Shown here: piece by piece, positions 54,029-55,382 of the stretch
Layout: each line of letters starts with the position of its first letter
Numbering within the stretch: position 1 is the first letter of the stretch
Translations under genes and position numbers: made by a program
Notes under the pieces: generated by a model
What the model saw: the letters and a program-made list of their open reading frames with translations, nothing else
Databases searched by the model: none
Told to the model about the DNA's origin: nothing
NCBI GenBank assembly: GCA_028288085.1
Contig: JAQBOK010000107.1
Span: forward strand, 1 to 55,382
Reading direction: 5' to 3'
Origin: Mucilaginibacter sp.
Lineage (GTDB): Bacteria > Bacteroidota > Bacteroidia > Sphingobacteriales > Sphingobacteriaceae
DNA: 55,382 nucleotides

Positions 54029-54118
54029 GCCCCACCCAAACCCTCCCCGGTAGAGAGGGCTTTAAAAGATTACGACATTAAAATTCTCCTCTACCGGGGG
54101 AGATTTAGAGGGGGGCCA
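54028..54118. repeat. Imperfect palindromic intergenic element
   Basis: Arms at 54043-54055 and 54089-54102 pair with one bulged G, and outer bases GGCCCC/GGGGCC extend the pairing to 54028 and 54118. The left end overlaps the dehydratase stop codon. It fills the gap between dehydratase and SDR genes and looks like a REP-like element, possibly affecting mRNA stability within the operon. Confidence 0.7.
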
Positions 54119-54127
54119 ATAGAAAAC

Positions 54128-54892
54128 ATGTTTAGTCTAAAAAATAAATCAGCAATTATTACAGGTGGCGGTAGCGGCATCGGCAAAGCCATTGCTATCC
54201 TATTCGCGCAGCAGGGCGCTACAGTACACATAATCGAGCTGGATGCTACGGCATCGTCAGATGTCGCGTCTGAAATAAGATCTGCCGGCGGGACAGCTTT
54301 CGGCCACACCTGCGATGTGAGCAAACAACAACAGGTATTAGACACTTGCAACGCTATCGGTCAGGTAGATATTTTGGTAAATAATGCCGGTATAGCACAC
54401 ATAGGCAGTGCTGATACTACTCAGGAGGCCGATTTTGACCGCGTGATGAATGTAAATGTAAAAGGGGCTTACAACTGCCTGTTTGCAGTAATTCCGCTAA
54501 TGAAAGCCAAAGGCGGCGGCGTGATATTAAACACCGCATCCATTGCAGCAAGCGTGGGTTTGGTGGATAGGTTTGCATACTCAACCAGCAAGGGCGCTAT
54601 TTTCGCAATGACGCTATCTGTAGCCCGCGATTACCTGCATGATAATATCCGCTGTAACAGTATTTCGCCCGCCCGTATCCACACACCTTTTGTAGATGGC
54701 TTCATCGCCAAAAATTATCCTGATAACCAGGAAGAAATTTTTGACAAGTTATCTAAAAGTCAGCCAATAGGCCGTATGGGCAAACCTGAAGAGGTAGCTG
54801 CGCTTGCTTTGTATTTATGTTCAGACGAGGCAGGCTTTATCACGGGTTCTGATTACCCCATTGATGGTGGATTTATTACAATTAATAATTAA
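54128..54892 (+). CDS. SDR dehydrogenase, probable 2-keto-3-deoxy-L-fuconate dehydrogenase
   Basis: 254 residues, classical short-chain dehydrogenase: cofactor motif TGGGSGIGKAIA, NNAG at about residue 86, catalytic Ser in NTASIAASVG and YSTSKGA with Tyr and Lys, and the C-terminal GSDYPIDGG. After the TGGGSGIG loop the strand ends in Glu (HIIELD), favouring NAD. In the non-phosphorylating fucose pathway an SDR oxidises 2-keto-3-deoxy-L-fuconate to the 2,4-diketo acid, which matches its place between a dehydratase and an FAH-family hydrolase. Other SDR substrates cannot be excluded on sequence alone. Confidence 0.93.
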   Translation: MFSLKNKSAIITGGGSGIGKAIAILFAQQGATVHIIELDATASSDVASEIRSAGGTAFGHTCDVSKQQQVLDTCNAIGQVDILVNNAGIAHIGSADTTQEADFDRVMNVNVKGAYNCLFAVIPLMKAKGGGVILNTASIAASVGLVDRFAYSTSKGAIFAMTLSVARDYLHDNIRCNSISPARIHTPFVDGFIAKNYPDNQEEIFDKLSKSQPIGRMGKPEEVAALALYLCSDEAGFITGSDYPIDGGFITINN

Positions 54893-54973
54893 TGCTAAAA
54901 TCAGTAATATATAAATAACTCAAATAGACTTACGAGGTCTGTCATAAGTCTGAATAAAAAGAATAAACTACCT

Positions 54974-55382
54974 ATGAAATTAATTCGATTTGGAGATGCC
55001 GGTAAAGAAAAAACAGGCATTATTATTAACGACAAACGATACGATACCTCCGCCTTTGGCGAAGACTACAACGAACGATTTTTTGAGACAAATGGCCTGA
55101 ACCGACTGGTTGATTTTATAGAAAGCGCTAAAAATTTGCCGGAAGTGAGCGACCAGGTCCGTTTGGGGAGCCCTATTGCCCGGCCATCAAAAATTGTTTG
55201 TATTGGCTTAAACTATGTAGATCATGCGAAGGAAACAAATGCCACTCCACCGCCTGAGCCGGTCATATTTCTTAAATCAACCACGGCTATCGTTGGGCCA
55301 AATGATGATATCACCATTCCCAAAAACTCTGTAAAAACAGATTGGGAAGTAGAACTGGCAGTGGTGATTGGAAAAAAAGCAA
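54974..55382 (+). CDS. FAH-family hydrolase, probable 2,4-diketo-3-deoxy-L-fuconate hydrolase, 3' end missing
   Basis: 136 residues visible from an ATG at 54974 before the window ends. An N-terminal cap (MKLIRFGDAGKEKTGIIIND) is followed by the FAH catalytic core: KIVCIGLNYVDHAKE, EPVIFLKSTTAIVGPND and the metal-binding WEVELAVVIG with its two Glu residues. Family members cleave diketo acids; here the expected products are pyruvate and lactate from the diketo-deoxy-fuconate made by the upstream SDR. It lies 81 bases after the SDR gene in the same operon direction. Confidence 0.9.
   Translation, partial: MKLIRFGDAGKEKTGIIINDKRYDTSAFGEDYNERFFETNGLNRLVDFIESAKNLPEVSDQVRLGSPIARPSKIVCIGLNYVDHAKETNATPPPEPVIFLKSTTAIVGPNDDITIPKNSVKTDWEVELAVVIGKKA

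Overview
The window looks like chromosomal DNA of a Bacteroidota species of the Sphingobacteriaceae type; Mucilaginibacter or Pedobacter would fit. Signs are moderate GC, few strong Shine-Dalgarno sites, Bacteroidota promoter words of the TAnnTTTG type, LytS/LytR pairs, a CarboxypepD_reg/beta-barrel outer-membrane protein, DUF3667, DUF3570 and DUF4266 proteins, and many secreted hydrolases. The genus is inferred. I see no rRNA, tRNA, insertion sequence, phage gene or CRISPR array.

Layout. 1-4.7 kb: the end of an isochorismatase-family gene, then secreted or periplasmic hydrolases, a LolA-like protein, a small GIY-YIG protein and a nested palindromic repeat. 4.9-7.7 kb: a lipoprotein serpin convergent with a sedolisin (S53) protease, sharing one hairpin. 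7.9-15 kb: a small unknown protein, DUF3667, Xaa-Pro aminopeptidase, a vanadium-haloperoxidase-like enzyme with an exact Bacteroidota promoter, a TPR histidine kinase followed by a decayed fragment of a paralogous kinase, and a YciI protein. 15.4-28.3 kb: a penicillin-acylase-family enzyme, a small secreted unknown, a 2967-residue three-module NRPS (A-T-C-A-T-C-A-T-TE; read by hand as Asp, Gly-like, Gly; cysteine in the TE nucleophile position) and an alpha/beta hydrolase. 28.4-32.4 kb: a ybbA-ybbP-tesA set. 32.5-36 kb: a Tat-exported sugar isomerase-like protein, a beta-helix protein and a gene-poor kilobase with two decayed genes and a possible 40-residue peptide. 36-42.3 kb: Kelch protein, LytTR regulator and LytS kinase, divergent from an outer-membrane barrel protein; the Kelch and barrel proteins share Gly/Pro-rich segments. 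42.3-43.7 kb: two small unknown proteins bounded by terminators. 43.8-47.2 kb: a tight operon of Rieske protein, thioredoxin, ApbE flavin transferase, DUF4266 lipoprotein and DUF3570 protein. 47.4-55.4 kb: two AraC regulators and an L-fucose operon: FucP transporter, GH29 fucosidase, mutarotase, UxaA-family dehydratase, SDR dehydrogenase and FAH-family hydrolase (cut by the window end).

How the genes work together. The fucose operon reads as a full route from fucosides to fuconate and then, by the non-phosphorylating diketo-deoxy-fuconate branch, to pyruvate and lactate; the sugar dehydrogenase and lactonase are not in view. The Rieske/ApbE operon looks like an extracytoplasmic electron-transfer system of unknown purpose. 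The NRPS is the only clear specialised-metabolite gene. It lacks a starter condensation domain, and no MbtH protein or phosphopantetheinyl transferase lies near it. The best candidates for undescribed biology are the NRPS with its neighbours, the Rieske-Trx-ApbE-DUF4266-DUF3570 operon, the serpin/sedolisin pair, and the Kelch/LytSR/barrel locus.
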